Source: Salmonella enterica subsp. arizonae (GTDB lineage: Bacteria > Pseudomonadota > Gammaproteobacteria > Enterobacterales > Enterobacteriaceae). Taken from it: a stretch of DNA of 64,000 nucleotides. Below, piece by piece: positions 40,366-50,078 of the stretch. The notes under the pieces were generated by a model, which saw only the letters and a program-made list of their open reading frames with translations, was not told the origin of the DNA and did not search any database. The translations under genes were made by a program, and so were the position numbers. The stretch lies in contig NZ_VXJW01000004.1 in assembly GCF_008692845.1 (NCBI RefSeq), positions 302,712 to 366,711 of the forward strand, read 5' to 3'. How positions within the stretch are numbered: position 1 is the stretch's first letter; the number at the start of each line of letters is the position of its first letter.

Positions 40366-42306
40366 TTAAACCGAGTATCTTTGCGAATATTTTTTCACGT
40401 TTGTGTCAAGTGGTTGGGAGGAGGCAAAAAAATCACCCTGCCCGCCAGCCACGCCGCGTTTTATCAGGGTCTGCCACTCACCGCGCGAACGGACGCCCGT
40501 CGCGTAAACCTGCGTAGGCGTACCCGCGCAGGCCTCTACCAGACTTTGAACCAGAAGCTGGTTTTCCGTTCGCTTCTCAATGTTTCTGACCAGACTCGGA
40601 TGCAGCTTGAGTAATTCCACATTGAGCGCTTTAATCCAGCTCGTGCTGACCAACGTCAAGCCCGCCTGCGTCACCGCCACCCGAACGCCAAGCGCATTGA
40701 CTAAGCGAAGGATGGGTTGTAATCGACTGATGTGTTGACAAACATCCGCCTCCGCAAGTTCAATAATTATGCGATTTCGCTGTAATTTTTCACACTGCAT
40801 TAACGTATCGCGTAGCCAGCGCTGAAAACGCGGACGAATCAGCGACTCTACCGTCAACTGCATTGCCAGATTTTCATCTGGCCAGTAGCCCAGTAACGTA
40901 ATCAGGCGGCTAATTTGTAATCTGTCATACTCTTCCGATAAACCAAATTGCAGCACCATCGGCATATACTCCGCCGAACTAACCTCCTCTTTACCATCAT
41001 AGATGCGGCACATCAATTCCCGATGATGTACGCGGCCTTCTCGCGTGACCGCTGGTTTTTGATAAAGCCGTGGTCCGCCCCGGTTTAGCATCTGCTCAAT
41101 CAGCGTGCGCCAGCGCACATTGCCGCGCCCTTTTTCCGGCAACGTGTCGTCGTAGATAGCCCAGCTATTTCCCCCCTGCAGGGCGGCATTCCGCGCCGCG
41201 GCTTCAGCATGTTCCATCACCTGCCCAGTGGACTGCCCGCTGCGCCAGGCGCAAATGCCGATATGTACCATATCGTCACGATCGAGCATTTTGTTAGCCG
41301 GTAGCGCATCGACGGCTTTTAAAAGTTGTCCGGCAATACTTTCCGCTTCTTTCAGCGTTCGATGTGGTAGCAGCACGGCAAAGTCGCTACGGTGATAACG
41401 CGCCAGCAGCGAGCCTGGGTAACGCATAATAAATGTCGATAGCAGATTGATAAGCATAAACATCTGTTCTTCCGCCTGATTGCCTCCCAGGTTGTCGCGC
41501 AGAAGATTGAAGTCTGGCAAGCGGATCATCATCACCACGCCATGCACACCTACTTTTTCTTGATCTTCCAGTAGCGTCGCCAGTTGGTTATCAAAGAACA
41601 GACGGTTACCGAGTCCGGTTTTGGCGTCCTGCGCGGCGTAGGAGCGAATTAGCGTGTCCAGGCGGCTACGCTGCTCGTGAGCAAACTGAATTTCGGAAAG
41701 TAACACATCAAGCGCGCTGCTGGTGCGCGCCGGCCATTCATAAACGGAACCGCGGACATTCGGCCCGCGTTCGCCATTCAGAATACGCGTTGAACGAATT
41801 TCCAGAAGCTCTTGCCCGGAAAGCTGCCGTTGCAGCCAGCGCACCGATAAAAACAGAATCAGAACGATAAAACCGATCGCCAGCGTCAGCGGCGCCGTGG
41901 TGATCAGTGAGTGAAAATAGTTGCCCATCGGGTCCTGATAAACCAGACGTAGCGACATTCCCGGATGTTTGACCAGCGGCACGACCAGTTCGCGATACAT
42001 GTCGCTGGTGCCGGCTGGCCGATAACCTCTGGTGCGAGAATAGCTGTAGACCCGGTGCTCCCCCTGTAACAAATCGACGCGCACAATATCGGAAACGATC
42101 ATGAGTTCATCGATTCGCGGCGTCAGAGAAACAATATCGCGGGTCACCAGGTGTGTATCAATCGCTGTCGCCGCCGCCTGCACACGACATACATACTTAT
42201 CCTGTACGGCATTATAAAAGCTTAGCGAGCAGCCTATCAGGGTCACGAAGATCGTTAACCCCGTGAGCAGCGTGACAAAAGCTGAGAACTTCGTCGTTAA
42301 TCGCAT
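40366..42306 (-). CDS. csrD: CsrB/CsrC RNA turnover regulator CsrD
   Basis: Membrane protein (646 aa, same as E. coli) that targets the regulatory RNAs CsrB and CsrC for RNase E degradation, thereby freeing CsrA. Two membrane helices (about 9-30 and 135-157) flank a periplasmic loop, followed by a HAMP-like segment, a degenerate GGDEF domain (RYHRSDFAVLLP at the signature site) and a degenerate EAL domain (ELMCRI). The loss of both catalytic signatures is normal for CsrD, which does not make or break c-di-GMP. Confidence 0.96.
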   Translation of the reverse strand: MRLTTKFSAFVTLLTGLTIFVTLIGCSLSFYNAVQDKYVCRVQAAATAIDTHLVTRDIVSLTPRIDELMIVSDIVRVDLLQGEHRVYSYSRTRGYRPAGTSDMYRELVVPLVKHPGMSLRLVYQDPMGNYFHSLITTAPLTLAIGFIVLILFLSVRWLQRQLSGQELLEIRSTRILNGERGPNVRGSVYEWPARTSSALDVLLSEIQFAHEQRSRLDTLIRSYAAQDAKTGLGNRLFFDNQLATLLEDQEKVGVHGVVMMIRLPDFNLLRDNLGGNQAEEQMFMLINLLSTFIMRYPGSLLARYHRSDFAVLLPHRTLKEAESIAGQLLKAVDALPANKMLDRDDMVHIGICAWRSGQSTGQVMEHAEAAARNAALQGGNSWAIYDDTLPEKGRGNVRWRTLIEQMLNRGGPRLYQKPAVTREGRVHHRELMCRIYDGKEEVSSAEYMPMVLQFGLSEEYDRLQISRLITLLGYWPDENLAMQLTVESLIRPRFQRWLRDTLMQCEKLQRNRIIIELAEADVCQHISRLQPILRLVNALGVRVAVTQAGLTLVSTSWIKALNVELLKLHPSLVRNIEKRTENQLLVQSLVEACAGTPTQVYATGVRSRGEWQTLIKRGVAGGQGDFFASSQPLDTNVKKYSQRYSV

Positions 42307-42509
42307 CCTTGAGTTAACTCCGACGGTTATAAGTAGTATGAAAAAGCGAAACTGAAGGCCGAATTCGCCAGGGCGCGCAATGAAGCAGGCATACTACCAA
42401 AATGGGTCTGTCTGGCAATTTATTGCGTTGCATCGGCATCACGTTTTAATTAGCGAGTATAGTCTTCGTAGTTATTTTTCCAATCCACCATGTAAAGTGA
42501 GGACAGGTT

Positions 42510-43484
42510 ATGCAGGCGTTGATCTTAGAACAGCAGGACGGTAAAACCCTCGCATCCGTGCAATATCTCGAAGAGAATCAACTGCCGGAGGGTGATGTGA
42601 CGGTGGATGTCCACTGGTCCAGCCTGAATTATAAAGATGCTCTGGCTATCACCGGGAAAGGGAAAATTATCCGTCATTTTCCGATGATTCCTGGTATTGA
42701 TTTCGCCGGAACCGTTCGCGCAAGCGAAGATTCTCGCTTTCATGCAGGGCAAGAAGTGTTACTGACCGGCTGGGGCGTGGGCGAAAACCACTGGGGCGGT
42801 CTGGCCGAACTCGCACGCGTTAAAGGCGACTGGCTGGTCGCGCTTCCTGCGGGGCTAAGCAGCCGTAATGCCATGATCATCGGCACCGCCGGTTTTACCG
42901 CCATGCTGTGCGTGATGGCGCTGGAAGAAGCGGGCATCCATCCTGAAGATGGCGAAATCGTTGTTACCGGCGCCAGCGGAGGCGTGGGCAGCACTGCGGT
43001 CGCGTTGCTGCATCAATTGGGTTATCAGGTCGTTGCGGTATCCGGCCGTGAAAGCACCCATGACTATTTGCACGCGCTTGGCGCTAACCGCATTCTACCG
43101 CGTGACGCGTTCACCGACGCCCGTCCACTGGAAAAACAGCTTTGGGCAGGCGCGATTGATACGGTCGGCGATAGCGTGCTGGCGAAAATCCTGGCGCAAA
43201 TGAACTATAGTGGTTGCGTTGCGGCCTGCGGTCTGGCTGGTGGCTTTGCTCTGCCAACTACCGTCATGCCCTTTATTCTACGCAATGTTCGCCTGCAGGG
43301 CGTGGATTCCGTTATGACGCCGCCAGCGCGCCGCGCCGAGGCGTGGAAACGTTTGGTAAATGGCCTGCCGGACGGCTTCTACGCGCAGGCGGCAACCGAG
43401 ATAGACCTGTCAGACGCCCCGAAGTTTGCCGACGCCATCATCAATAATCAGGTTCAGGGCCGTACGCTGGTGAAGATAAAATAA
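42510..43484 (+). CDS. acuI: Acrylyl-CoA reductase AcuI (YhdH)
   Basis: NADPH-dependent medium-chain reductase (324 aa) that reduces acryloyl-CoA to propionyl-CoA, a detoxification step. The quinone-oxidoreductase-like N-terminal domain is followed by a Rossmann segment ([21 protein letters not shown]). AGGACAG ribosome site 6-12 bp upstream of ATG. Divergent from csrD. Confidence 0.95.
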   Translation: MQALILEQQDGKTLASVQYLEENQLPEGDVTVDVHWSSLNYKDALAITGKGKIIRHFPMIPGIDFAGTVRASEDSRFHAGQEVLLTGWGVGENHWGGLAELARVKGDWLVALPAGLSSRNAMIIGTAGFTAMLCVMALEEAGIHPEDGEIVVTGASGGVGSTAVALLHQLGYQVVAVSGRESTHDYLHALGANRILPRDAFTDARPLEKQLWAGAIDTVGDSVLAKILAQMNYSGCVAACGLAGGFALPTTVMPFILRNVRLQGVDSVMTPPARRAEAWKRLVNGLPDGFYAQAATEIDLSDAPKFADAIINNQVQGRTLVKIK

Positions 43485-43554
43485 AATCACGTATAAAAAA
43501 TTTACATTTAATTAACTATTTATTTTTACAGATTGACATACTCCCTGTCATATT

Positions 43555-43578
43555 CACAACACGCCACTCCGTGTTGTG
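43555..43578 (+). other. Hairpin in the msrP leader
   Basis: A perfect 8-bp inverted repeat (CACAACAC / GTGTTGTG) with an 8-base loop lies just 10 bp before the GGGAG ribosome site of msrP. In the mRNA it could influence translation; as DNA it could be an operator. Neither is established. Confidence 0.5.
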
Positions 43579-43600
43579 GTGGGTATACCGGGAGTCTGTT

Positions 43601-44611
43601 ATGAAAAAAATACGTCCATTGACAGAAGCCGATGTGACTGCGGAATCGGCTTTTTTTATGCAGCGCCGACAGGTGCTAAAAGCGTTAGGCATTAGCGCGG
43701 CCGCCTTATCCTTATCCTTACCCTCAACGGCGCAGGCCGATTTATTAAGTTGGTTTAAAGGCAACGACCGGCCGAAAGCGCCTGTCGGTAAGCCGCTTGA
43801 GTTTAGTCAGCCTGCCGCCTGGCGAAGTGATTTAGCGTTAACGCCGGAAGATAAGGTGACGGGCTACAACAACTTTTATGAGTTTGGCCTTGATAAAGCC
43901 GACCCGGCGGCCAATGCCGGTAGTCTGAAAACCGAACCGTGGACGTTGAAAATCAGCGGGGAGGTCGCGAAGCCATATACGCTGGATTATGACGATTTAA
44001 CGCATCGTTTCCCCTTAGAAGAACGTATCTATCGGATGCGCTGCGTCGAAGCGTGGTCCATGGTCGTACCGTGGATTGGTTTCCCTTTATACAAACTACT
44101 TACGCAGGCACAGCCCACCAGCCACGCTAAATATGTGGCATTCGAAACGCTGTACGCGCCGGATGATATGCCGGGACAAAAAGATCGTTTTGTTGGAGGC
44201 GGACTGAAATATCCTTATGTTGAGGGGCTACGTCTTGATGAAGCCATGCATCCGCTTACCCTGATGACCGTCGGCGTCTATGGCAAAGCGTTACCACCGC
44301 AAAACGGCGCTCCCATTCGACTCATCGTTCCGTGGAAGTATGGTTTTAAAGGTATTAAATCTATCGTCAGCATTAAACTGACCCGCGAACGTCCGCCAAC
44401 CACCTGGAATCTGTCGGCTCCCAATGAATATGGTTTTTACGCCAATGTGAATCCACATGTGGATCATCCACGCTGGTCGCAGGCGACTGAGCGCTTTATT
44501 GGTTCTGGCGGCATCCTTGATGTGCAAAGACAGCCAACGCTGCTGTTTAATGGCTACGCCAGTGAAGTCGCTTCGCTGTATCGCGGTCTCAATTTGCGGG
44601 AGAATTTTTAA
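43601..44611 (+). CDS. msrP: Protein-methionine-sulfoxide reductase catalytic subunit MsrP (YedY)
   Basis: Periplasmic molybdenum enzyme (336 aa precursor) that repairs oxidised methionines, induced in E. coli by HOCl and copper stress. The Tat signal has twin arginines at residues 22-23 ([10 protein letters not shown]). The Mo-coordinating cysteine is C148 ([11 protein letters not shown]). I chose ATG 43601, with GGGAG 7 bp upstream; a longer in-frame start (43571) lies within the leader hairpin. msrQ starts directly after its stop. Located here between acuI and accB, whereas E. coli has it beside yedVW. Confidence 0.96.
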   Translation: MKKIRPLTEADVTAESAFFMQRRQVLKALGISAAALSLSLPSTAQADLLSWFKGNDRPKAPVGKPLEFSQPAAWRSDLALTPEDKVTGYNNFYEFGLDKADPAANAGSLKTEPWTLKISGEVAKPYTLDYDDLTHRFPLEERIYRMRCVEAWSMVVPWIGFPLYKLLTQAQPTSHAKYVAFETLYAPDDMPGQKDRFVGGGLKYPYVEGLRLDEAMHPLTLMTVGVYGKALPPQNGAPIRLIVPWKYGFKGIKSIVSIKLTRERPPTTWNLSAPNEYGFYANVNPHVDHPRWSQATERFIGSGGILDVQRQPTLLFNGYASEVASLYRGLNLRENF

Positions 44612-45211
44612 GTGCGTCTGACAGCAAAACAGATAATCTGGCTGAAAGTTTGCCTGCATCTTGTCGGTTTTTTGCCGCTTCTGTGGCTCTTTTGGGCGAT
44701 AAATCAGGGTGGGCTAAGCGCAGACCCGGTCAAGGATATCCAACACTTTACCGGCAGAACCGCGCTCAAATTTTTGCTTGCCACCTTGCTGATCTCGCCG
44801 CTGGCGCGCTACGCTAAACAGCCATTATTGATACGCACGCGACGCCTGTTGGGGCTATGGTGTTTCGTTTGGGCCACGCTGCATTTAACCAGCTATGCCT
44901 TGCTGGAACTGGGAATACATAACCTGGCGTTGTTAGGAAGCGAGTTGATTTCACGCCCTTATTTGACGCTTGGGATCATGAGCTGGTTGGCGCTATTGGC
45001 GCTGACGTTGACCTCAACGCAATTTGCGCAGCGTAAACTGGGTAAACGCTGGCAAACACTGCACAACGTCGTCTATCTTGTGGCGATCCTGGTTCCTGTA
45101 CATTATCTGTGGTCGGTAAAGGTTTTATCACCGCAACCGGTCATCTACGCGGCATTAGCGTTAGTCCTTTTAGCCTTGCGTTACCGGAAGTTTCGCCAGT
45201 GGCGGCGCTAG
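44612..45211 (+). CDS. msrQ: Heme-binding membrane subunit MsrQ (YedZ)
   Basis: Inner-membrane b-type haem protein (199 aa, about six helices; ferric-reductase-like domain) that delivers electrons from the quinone pool/flavin reductase to MsrP. GTG start immediately abuts the msrP stop (TAA then GTG), so the two are translationally coupled. Haem-ligand histidines fit [12 protein letters not shown] and [18 protein letters not shown]. Confidence 0.95.
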   Translation: MRLTAKQIIWLKVCLHLVGFLPLLWLFWAINQGGLSADPVKDIQHFTGRTALKFLLATLLISPLARYAKQPLLIRTRRLLGLWCFVWATLHLTSYALLELGIHNLALLGSELISRPYLTLGIMSWLALLALTLTSTQFAQRKLGKRWQTLHNVVYLVAILVPVHYLWSVKVLSPQPVIYAALALVLLALRYRKFRQWRR

Positions 45212-45243
45212 CTTGACGAACTGTGCGGTAGATTGCAAAACGC

Positions 45244-45272
45244 AAAACAGGCAATGTCCTTTGCCTGTTTTG
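45244..45272 (+). terminator. Terminator of msrPQ
   Basis: Perfect 11-bp stem AAAACAGGCAA / TTGCCTGTTTT with a 6-base loop, 32 bp after the msrQ stop; ends in a TTTT tract. Confidence 0.85.
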
Positions 45273-45329
45273 GATTGATAATCTTCCCTGATAAGACCAG
45301 TATTTAGCTGCTAATTGCTACGAAATAGT

Positions 45330-45335
45330 TATAAT
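45330..45335 (+). promoter_or_regulatory. Candidate accBC promoter -10 box
   Basis: A perfect TATAAT lies about 270 bp before accB, roughly where the E. coli accBC promoter maps. The -35 match at optimal spacing (GCTGCT) is poor, so an activator or extended contacts would be needed. Confidence 0.5.
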
Positions 45336-45603
45336 GTGCGACTTTGTATCCCTCAACTGCAATTTTCGTCCGCAGAAAGGGTGACAATTGTGTAATGAAG
45401 GTATATTTTGTTTTTTGCCCGAAAATGGCAGAAGATAGCCACACAATGACTGGCAAATCATGAATTTCACCTTCGGGTGCTACGGCATAACAGGCAAATC
45501 AAAGATGCGCGGTATTTTACCTGCGGCAGTCATTCACATGCTTTACAGACGGCGCTAAAACGCCTGTCACAATCACACTAAACAAAGAGTACGGAACCCA
45601 CTC

Positions 45604-46074
45604 ATGGATATTCGTAAGATTAAAAAACTGATCGAGCTGGTTGAAGAATCAGGTATCTCCGAACTGGAAATTTCTGAAGGCGAAGAATCTGTTCGCATCA
45701 GCCGCACAACGGCAAACGCCGGCTTCCCGGTGATGCAGCAGGCTTATGCGGCGCCGATGATGCAGCAACCCGCTCTGTCTAACGCTGTAGCGCCAGCAGC
45801 TACTCCAGCAATGGAAGCGCCTGCCGCAGCGGAAATCAGTGGTCACATCGTACGCTCCCCAATGGTTGGCACTTTCTACCGCACCCCAAGCCCGGATGCG
45901 AAGGCGTTCATCGAAGTGGGCCAGAAAGTGAACGTGGGCGACACCCTGTGCATCGTTGAAGCCATGAAAATGATGAACCAGATCGAAGCAGACAAATCAG
46001 GTACTGTGAAAGCGATTCTGGTCGAAAGTGGTCAGCCGGTAGAATTTGACGAGCCACTGGTCGTCATCGAGTAA
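45604..46074 (+). CDS. accB: Biotin carboxyl carrier protein of acetyl-CoA carboxylase
   Basis: BCCP subunit (156 aa), the biotin carrier for malonyl-CoA synthesis, the first step of fatty-acid synthesis. Biotin is attached to K122 in EAMKMMN; an Ala/Pro-rich flexible linker (about 40-77) separates the N-terminal dimerising part from the biotinyl domain, and the protruding thumb segment (YRTPSPDAK) is present. Starts an operon with accC, 10 bp apart. Confidence 0.98.
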
Positions 46075-46084
46075 CGAGGCGAAC

Positions 46085-47434
46085 ATGTTGGATAAAATTG
46101 TCATCGCTAACCGCGGCGAGATCGCACTACGTATTCTTCGTGCCTGTAAAGAACTCGGCATCAAGACTGTCGCTGTGCATTCAAGCGCGGATCGCGATTT
46201 AAAACACGTATTGCTGGCGGATGAGACGGTCTGTATTGGTCCGGCGCCGTCCGTAAAAAGTTATCTGAACATCCCAGCTATCATTAGCGCCGCTGAAATC
46301 ACTGGCGCGGTAGCAATCCATCCGGGTTACGGCTTCCTTTCTGAGAACGCCAATTTTGCCGAGCAGGTTGAACGTTCCGGCTTTATCTTTATCGGCCCGA
46401 AAGCGGACACTATTCGCCTGATGGGCGATAAAGTGTCTGCTATTACCGCCATGAAAAAAGCGGGCGTGCCAACCGTACCAGGATCTGACGGCCCGCTGGG
46501 CGACGATATGAATGCGAACCGCGCTCATGCCAAACGTATTGGCTACCCGGTGATTATCAAAGCGTCCGGCGGCGGCGGCGGTCGCGGTATGCGCGTGGTT
46601 CGTAGCGATGCTGAACTGGCGCAATCCATCTCCATGACCAAAGCGGAAGCGAAAGCGGCTTTCAGCAATGACATGGTGTACATGGAAAAATATCTGGAAA
46701 ATCCACGCCATATCGAAATTCAGGTACTGGCGGATGGCCAGGGCAACGCTATCTATCTGGCGGAACGCGACTGTTCTATGCAGCGTCGCCACCAGAAAGT
46801 GGTTGAAGAAGCCCCGGCGCCGGGTATTACGCCGGAATTGCGTCGTTACATCGGTGAGCGTTGCGCGAAAGCGTGCGTAGACATCGGCTATCGCGGCGCA
46901 GGGACGTTCGAATTCCTGTTCGAAAACGGCGAGTTCTATTTCATCGAAATGAACACCCGTATTCAGGTTGAACACCCGGTGACTGAAATGATTACCGGCG
47001 TCGATTTGATCAAAGAACAGTTGCGTATCGCTGCAGGTCAACCGCTATCGATCACGCAGGACGAAGTTGTGGTTCGCGGCCATGCGGTAGAATGCCGTAT
47101 CAACGCCGAAGATCCGAACACGTTCCTGCCAAGTCCGGGCAAAATCACACGCTTCCATGCGCCTGGCGGCTTTGGCGTTCGCTGGGAATCACATATCTAC
47201 GCAGGCTATACGGTGCCGCCGTACTATGATTCCATGATCGGCAAACTCATCTGCTACGGTGAAAACCGCGACGTGGCGATTGCCCGTATGAAAAATGCCC
47301 TGCAGGAACTGATTATCGACGGTATCAAAACCAATATCGATCTCCAGACCCGCATCATGAATGACGAGCACTTCCAGCACGGTGGAACCAACATCCACTA
47401 TCTGGAGAAAAAACTCGGTCTTCAGGAAAAGTAA
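46085..47434 (+). CDS. accC: Biotin carboxylase subunit of acetyl-CoA carboxylase
   Basis: ATP-dependent carboxylation of biotin on AccB; cytosolic ATP-grasp enzyme of 449 aa, as in E. coli. The glycine-rich ATP loop ([12 protein letters not shown]), the catalytic segment [14 protein letters not shown] and the C-terminal biotin-carboxylase domain are complete. ATG 46085 chosen ([11 protein letters not shown]); upstream in-frame codons overlap accB. A terminator follows, then a foreign-looking gene. Confidence 0.98.
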   Translation: MLDKIVIANRGEIALRILRACKELGIKTVAVHSSADRDLKHVLLADETVCIGPAPSVKSYLNIPAIISAAEITGAVAIHPGYGFLSENANFAEQVERSGFIFIGPKADTIRLMGDKVSAITAMKKAGVPTVPGSDGPLGDDMNANRAHAKRIGYPVIIKASGGGGGRGMRVVRSDAELAQSISMTKAEAKAAFSNDMVYMEKYLENPRHIEIQVLADGQGNAIYLAERDCSMQRRHQKVVEEAPAPGITPELRRYIGERCAKACVDIGYRGAGTFEFLFENGEFYFIEMNTRIQVEHPVTEMITGVDLIKEQLRIAAGQPLSITQDEVVVRGHAVECRINAEDPNTFLPSPGKITRFHAPGGFGVRWESHIYAGYTVPPYYDSMIGKLICYGENRDVAIARMKNALQELIIDGIKTNIDLQTRIMNDEHFQHGGTNIHYLEKKLGLQEK

Positions 47435-47789
47435 TTGTCATGATCGGTAATCCATCGATCATGGCAGTTATGTGAACTAACGCCGGACTTTCTGACGAAA
47501 GGCCGGCGTTTTTAATGGCCTGATAAATAACCCGCACACCTCAACCGGCATGCTTTTTCTATAGTAAAGCCTTAGCTTTTGTTATACCTGGCGGGATAAA
47601 CGCCACGACGTTTCAGCGCGCATGTCCCCCTTCTAAAAAAAAGAATCACATCCTCTCACAAGATAAATTTCCCTAAATTTATTTAATTTTATTACTCCTG
47701 AACCTGTTTATAGTAGATAACGGTGTTGCACATGTGGCAAAGGGTTTCAAATTAGATCGTCTATTTTTTACAGAACAGGAGTTCATATT
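47435..47789. other. Gap between accC and the M60-like protease gene
   Basis: After the accC terminator the sequence becomes AT-rich (notably 47635-47770) up to the protease start. This likely holds the protease promoter and marks the left edge of an inserted segment; I see no integrase, direct repeats or tRNA attachment site. Confidence 0.6.
47479..47513 (+). terminator. Terminator of accBC
   Basis: Stem AACGCCGG / CCGGCGTT extended by ACTTT / AAAGG pairs, followed by five T, 44 bp after accC. Confidence 0.85.
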
Positions 47790-49724
47790 GTGAATAATGC
47801 TAAAAAAAATATAGCAAAGATATTGCTACTACTTTCTCTTTCCCCTGGTATTTCCGCTCTCGCTAATACTCAAAAGAATAATAACACAACAGATGAACAG
47901 TGGTGGATACCTTATAAAAATAGCCAAGCTTTTAATGAGACACTTGATCAATTTGGTCTGACATACCATCAACTGGAAGCATCGCCAGAAAAAGCGCTTT
48001 CACGATCTGCTGATGTCAACGATGTTCTTTTCTGGCAAAAACGAACGATGGCCATTTATGCAAATGCTAAAGAGGGTATATATCATATTCCCGTCACTGA
48101 ACAACATGATAATGGAAGAAGCAGAACCACCACAAACGGGCGTACTCCTGCCTTCTTTACCTATTATTATGCGAATGTAAACGACACCATGACATTGCGC
48201 ACCGAAAACCAGCCTGACGATGTAAAATGTTATTCTCTGCTTGAGAATAATTATTCAGAACCGCAGGCGGTTGACGCAGTAATGTTAAATCACAATAGTG
48301 AAACAAAAATTACGTTTAACCATAAAGGTGTTGTCCTTCTCCAGTGCTGGGGAACCAGTGAAGATGCTTCACTCAAGCACGTTAATACTCTGATTAGTAC
48401 TCGCGTTATATCCACGACTGCCAGTACACAGCCCGTATTTGTGTTGGGTGTAAATACATTGGATGACTGGAAAAATATTAGCCAGCAGTCCACTCCCAGC
48501 GGCCAGACATTATTATTTGATGGTCGAACCCGTTATTACGCAGCGAATAACGTTGGAAAAGCCTCTAAGGATCACAACATAGAGCAGACGCTGCGTGAAC
48601 ATCTTTTGAATACCATTGTCTACGATAAGCTCAACGGCATTGATGGTTCATCGCCAATCAATGAGGCGCTGCGTAGCCTTGATATTGCCTCGTATAACAG
48701 TTGCTGCTGGGCTGAGGGCGGAGATGGCAGAATCGGTATTGGTTTTGGCAGTAGCATCCCGACGCAATCCAGTTGGGGCGAATGGCATGAATTCGGCCAC
48801 CAAAATCAGATGCAATGGTCCTGGAATGGCTTAGGTGAGACGACAGTGAATATCTATTCCATCGCTGCCTGCCGCGCGACACGTGGCGAAGTGGATGTCA
48901 AAACATGCCATGAAAATCTGCAATACAATGGATTTCAATGGGACCAGCAGGCCGTCGGTAATTTCCTAAAATCAGGCCAAACCTGGGATTTAGATACAGA
49001 CACTAACGTTTTCCATCAGCTCATGATGTTTGCACAACTGGAAACCAGTTGGCCGGATCTCTATCCCGCGCTTGGCAAAGCCTACCGTGAAATTAATAAT
49101 TATTATAACGGCAGCGCTAAAGTGGATTCCAAACAAGAGAAAGTCGATTTCTTTGTGGTTAACGCCAGTAAATATTCCGGTCATGATCTGCGCAAATTCT
49201 TTACGCACTGGGGGGTGGATTACTCCACCGATGCTGACAATCAAATTACAGCTATGAATCTACCTCAGGTTATCGAACCTTCAGGGACAGTAAGTGCAAC
49301 GCTGGAAAAAAGAGCTGACCAAACACAAGTAGAAGCCTATGCCACCATTAAAAATGCAGATACACACTATAACACGGGATTTGTCACTAATACTTCGACT
49401 ATTGGCCCAACATCTCTGGTGTGGAATGGCGGCCTTTATCAAAGCACGCCTCTGTACGTCCAGGTTGTCGATACCAAAAACCGTAACTTCATTGTCAAAC
49501 TTTATGGGCAGAGAACGGCAGGTTATTGCGAACCTTACACATTAAACACGGCGGGAGCTTGTAATTCAGGGTCTGATACCACGGTAACGATTCGCTACGA
49601 CTCCAGTAATAATCAGGATCTGCCTGCCGGTGAATATCACGGCGTATTGCACCTCATTGCCCGCGACTGGCATAACGATAACTGGTCGGAGAATGTAAAC
49701 TTCAATATCCATATTAATAATTGA
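47790..49724 (+). CDS. Secreted M60-like (enhancin/mucinase-type) zinc metalloprotease
   Basis: 644-aa protein with a Sec signal peptide ending near residue 25 (LLLLSLSPGISALA). The zinc-protease motif is at residues 333-337 (HEFGH) with a downstream glutamate at E350 (GLGETTVNIYS), which is the M60/enhancin pattern HExxH(8-28)E. The catalytic region is preceded by a beta-rich domain and followed by a beta-sandwich-like C-terminal region (about 490-644) with a few cysteines. No membrane anchor is seen after the signal, so it is probably periplasmic or secreted. M60 proteases cleave mucin-type glycoproteins; the substrate here is unknown. GTG start with AGGAG 8 bp upstream. The gene is AT-richer than its neighbours and sits alone between accC and yhdT, adjacent genes in E. 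coli, suggesting horizontal gain. I do not recognise a named gene. Confidence 0.85.
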   Translation: MNNAKKNIAKILLLLSLSPGISALANTQKNNNTTDEQWWIPYKNSQAFNETLDQFGLTYHQLEASPEKALSRSADVNDVLFWQKRTMAIYANAKEGIYHIPVTEQHDNGRSRTTTNGRTPAFFTYYYANVNDTMTLRTENQPDDVKCYSLLENNYSEPQAVDAVMLNHNSETKITFNHKGVVLLQCWGTSEDASLKHVNTLISTRVISTTASTQPVFVLGVNTLDDWKNISQQSTPSGQTLLFDGRTRYYAANNVGKASKDHNIEQTLREHLLNTIVYDKLNGIDGSSPINEALRSLDIASYNSCCWAEGGDGRIGIGFGSSIPTQSSWGEWHEFGHQNQMQWSWNGLGETTVNIYSIAACRATRGEVDVKTCHENLQYNGFQWDQQAVGNFLKSGQTWDLDTDTNVFHQLMMFAQLETSWPDLYPALGKAYREINNYYNGSAKVDSKQEKVDFFVVNASKYSGHDLRKFFTHWGVDYSTDADNQITAMNLPQVIEPSGTVSATLEKRADQTQVEAYATIKNADTHYNTGFVTNTSTIGPTSLVWNGGLYQSTPLYVQVVDTKNRNFIVKLYGQRTAGYCEPYTLNTAGACNSGSDTTVTIRYDSSNNQDLPAGEYHGVLHLIARDWHNDNWSENVNFNIHINN

Positions 49725-49835
49725 TCTGCCCTTCCGCTGTATCACGTCGCTGATGCAGCGGAAAATTACTGTCCAATGTCGCCACAATCCGTACAATCCC
49801 CCCTATTAAAAATAACATTCCAACGCTGGAGAGTT

Positions 49836-50078
49836 ATGGACACTCGTTTTGTTCAGGCCCATAAAGAAGCGCGCTGGGCGCTGTGGCTGACCCTTTGCTA
49901 TCTGGCGGCATGGTTAGTGGCCGCTTACTTACCAGGAAGCTCACCGGGGATAACCGGTCTGCCGCACTGGTTCGAGATGGCCTGCTTATTGACGCCGCTG
50001 GTCTTTATTTTACTGTGCTGGGCGATGGTAAAATTCATTTATCGCGATATCCCGCTGGAGGATGACGATGCAGCTTGA
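49836..50078 (+). CDS. yhdT: DUF997 membrane protein YhdT
   Basis: 80-aa inner-membrane protein with two hydrophobic helices (about 15-34 and 47-70), ending [12 protein letters not shown] as in E. coli. ATG 49836 chosen over an in-frame ATG 20 codons upstream, since homologues begin MDTRFVQAHKEARWAL and GGAGAG lies 5-10 bp before it. It overlaps panF by 11 bp. Function unknown; association with PanF suggests a helper role. Confidence 0.92.
   Translation: MDTRFVQAHKEARWALWLTLCYLAAWLVAAYLPGSSPGITGLPHWFEMACLLTPLVFILLCWAMVKFIYRDIPLEDDDAA

Larger units (their letters stand above)
45212..45603. other. Non-coding gap msrQ-accB with long accB leader
   Basis: The 392-bp gap contains the msrPQ terminator (45244-45272), a likely accBC promoter near 45330, and then an untranslated leader of about 260 bases. 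E. coli accBC also has an unusually long leader and is autoregulated by AccB. No coding frame is supported. Confidence 0.6.

Noticed and set aside
40366..42306. CsrD lacking GGDEF and EAL signatures as a novelty
   Set aside because: Degenerate signatures are the normal state of CsrD, which acts in CsrB/C decay rather than c-di-GMP turnover.
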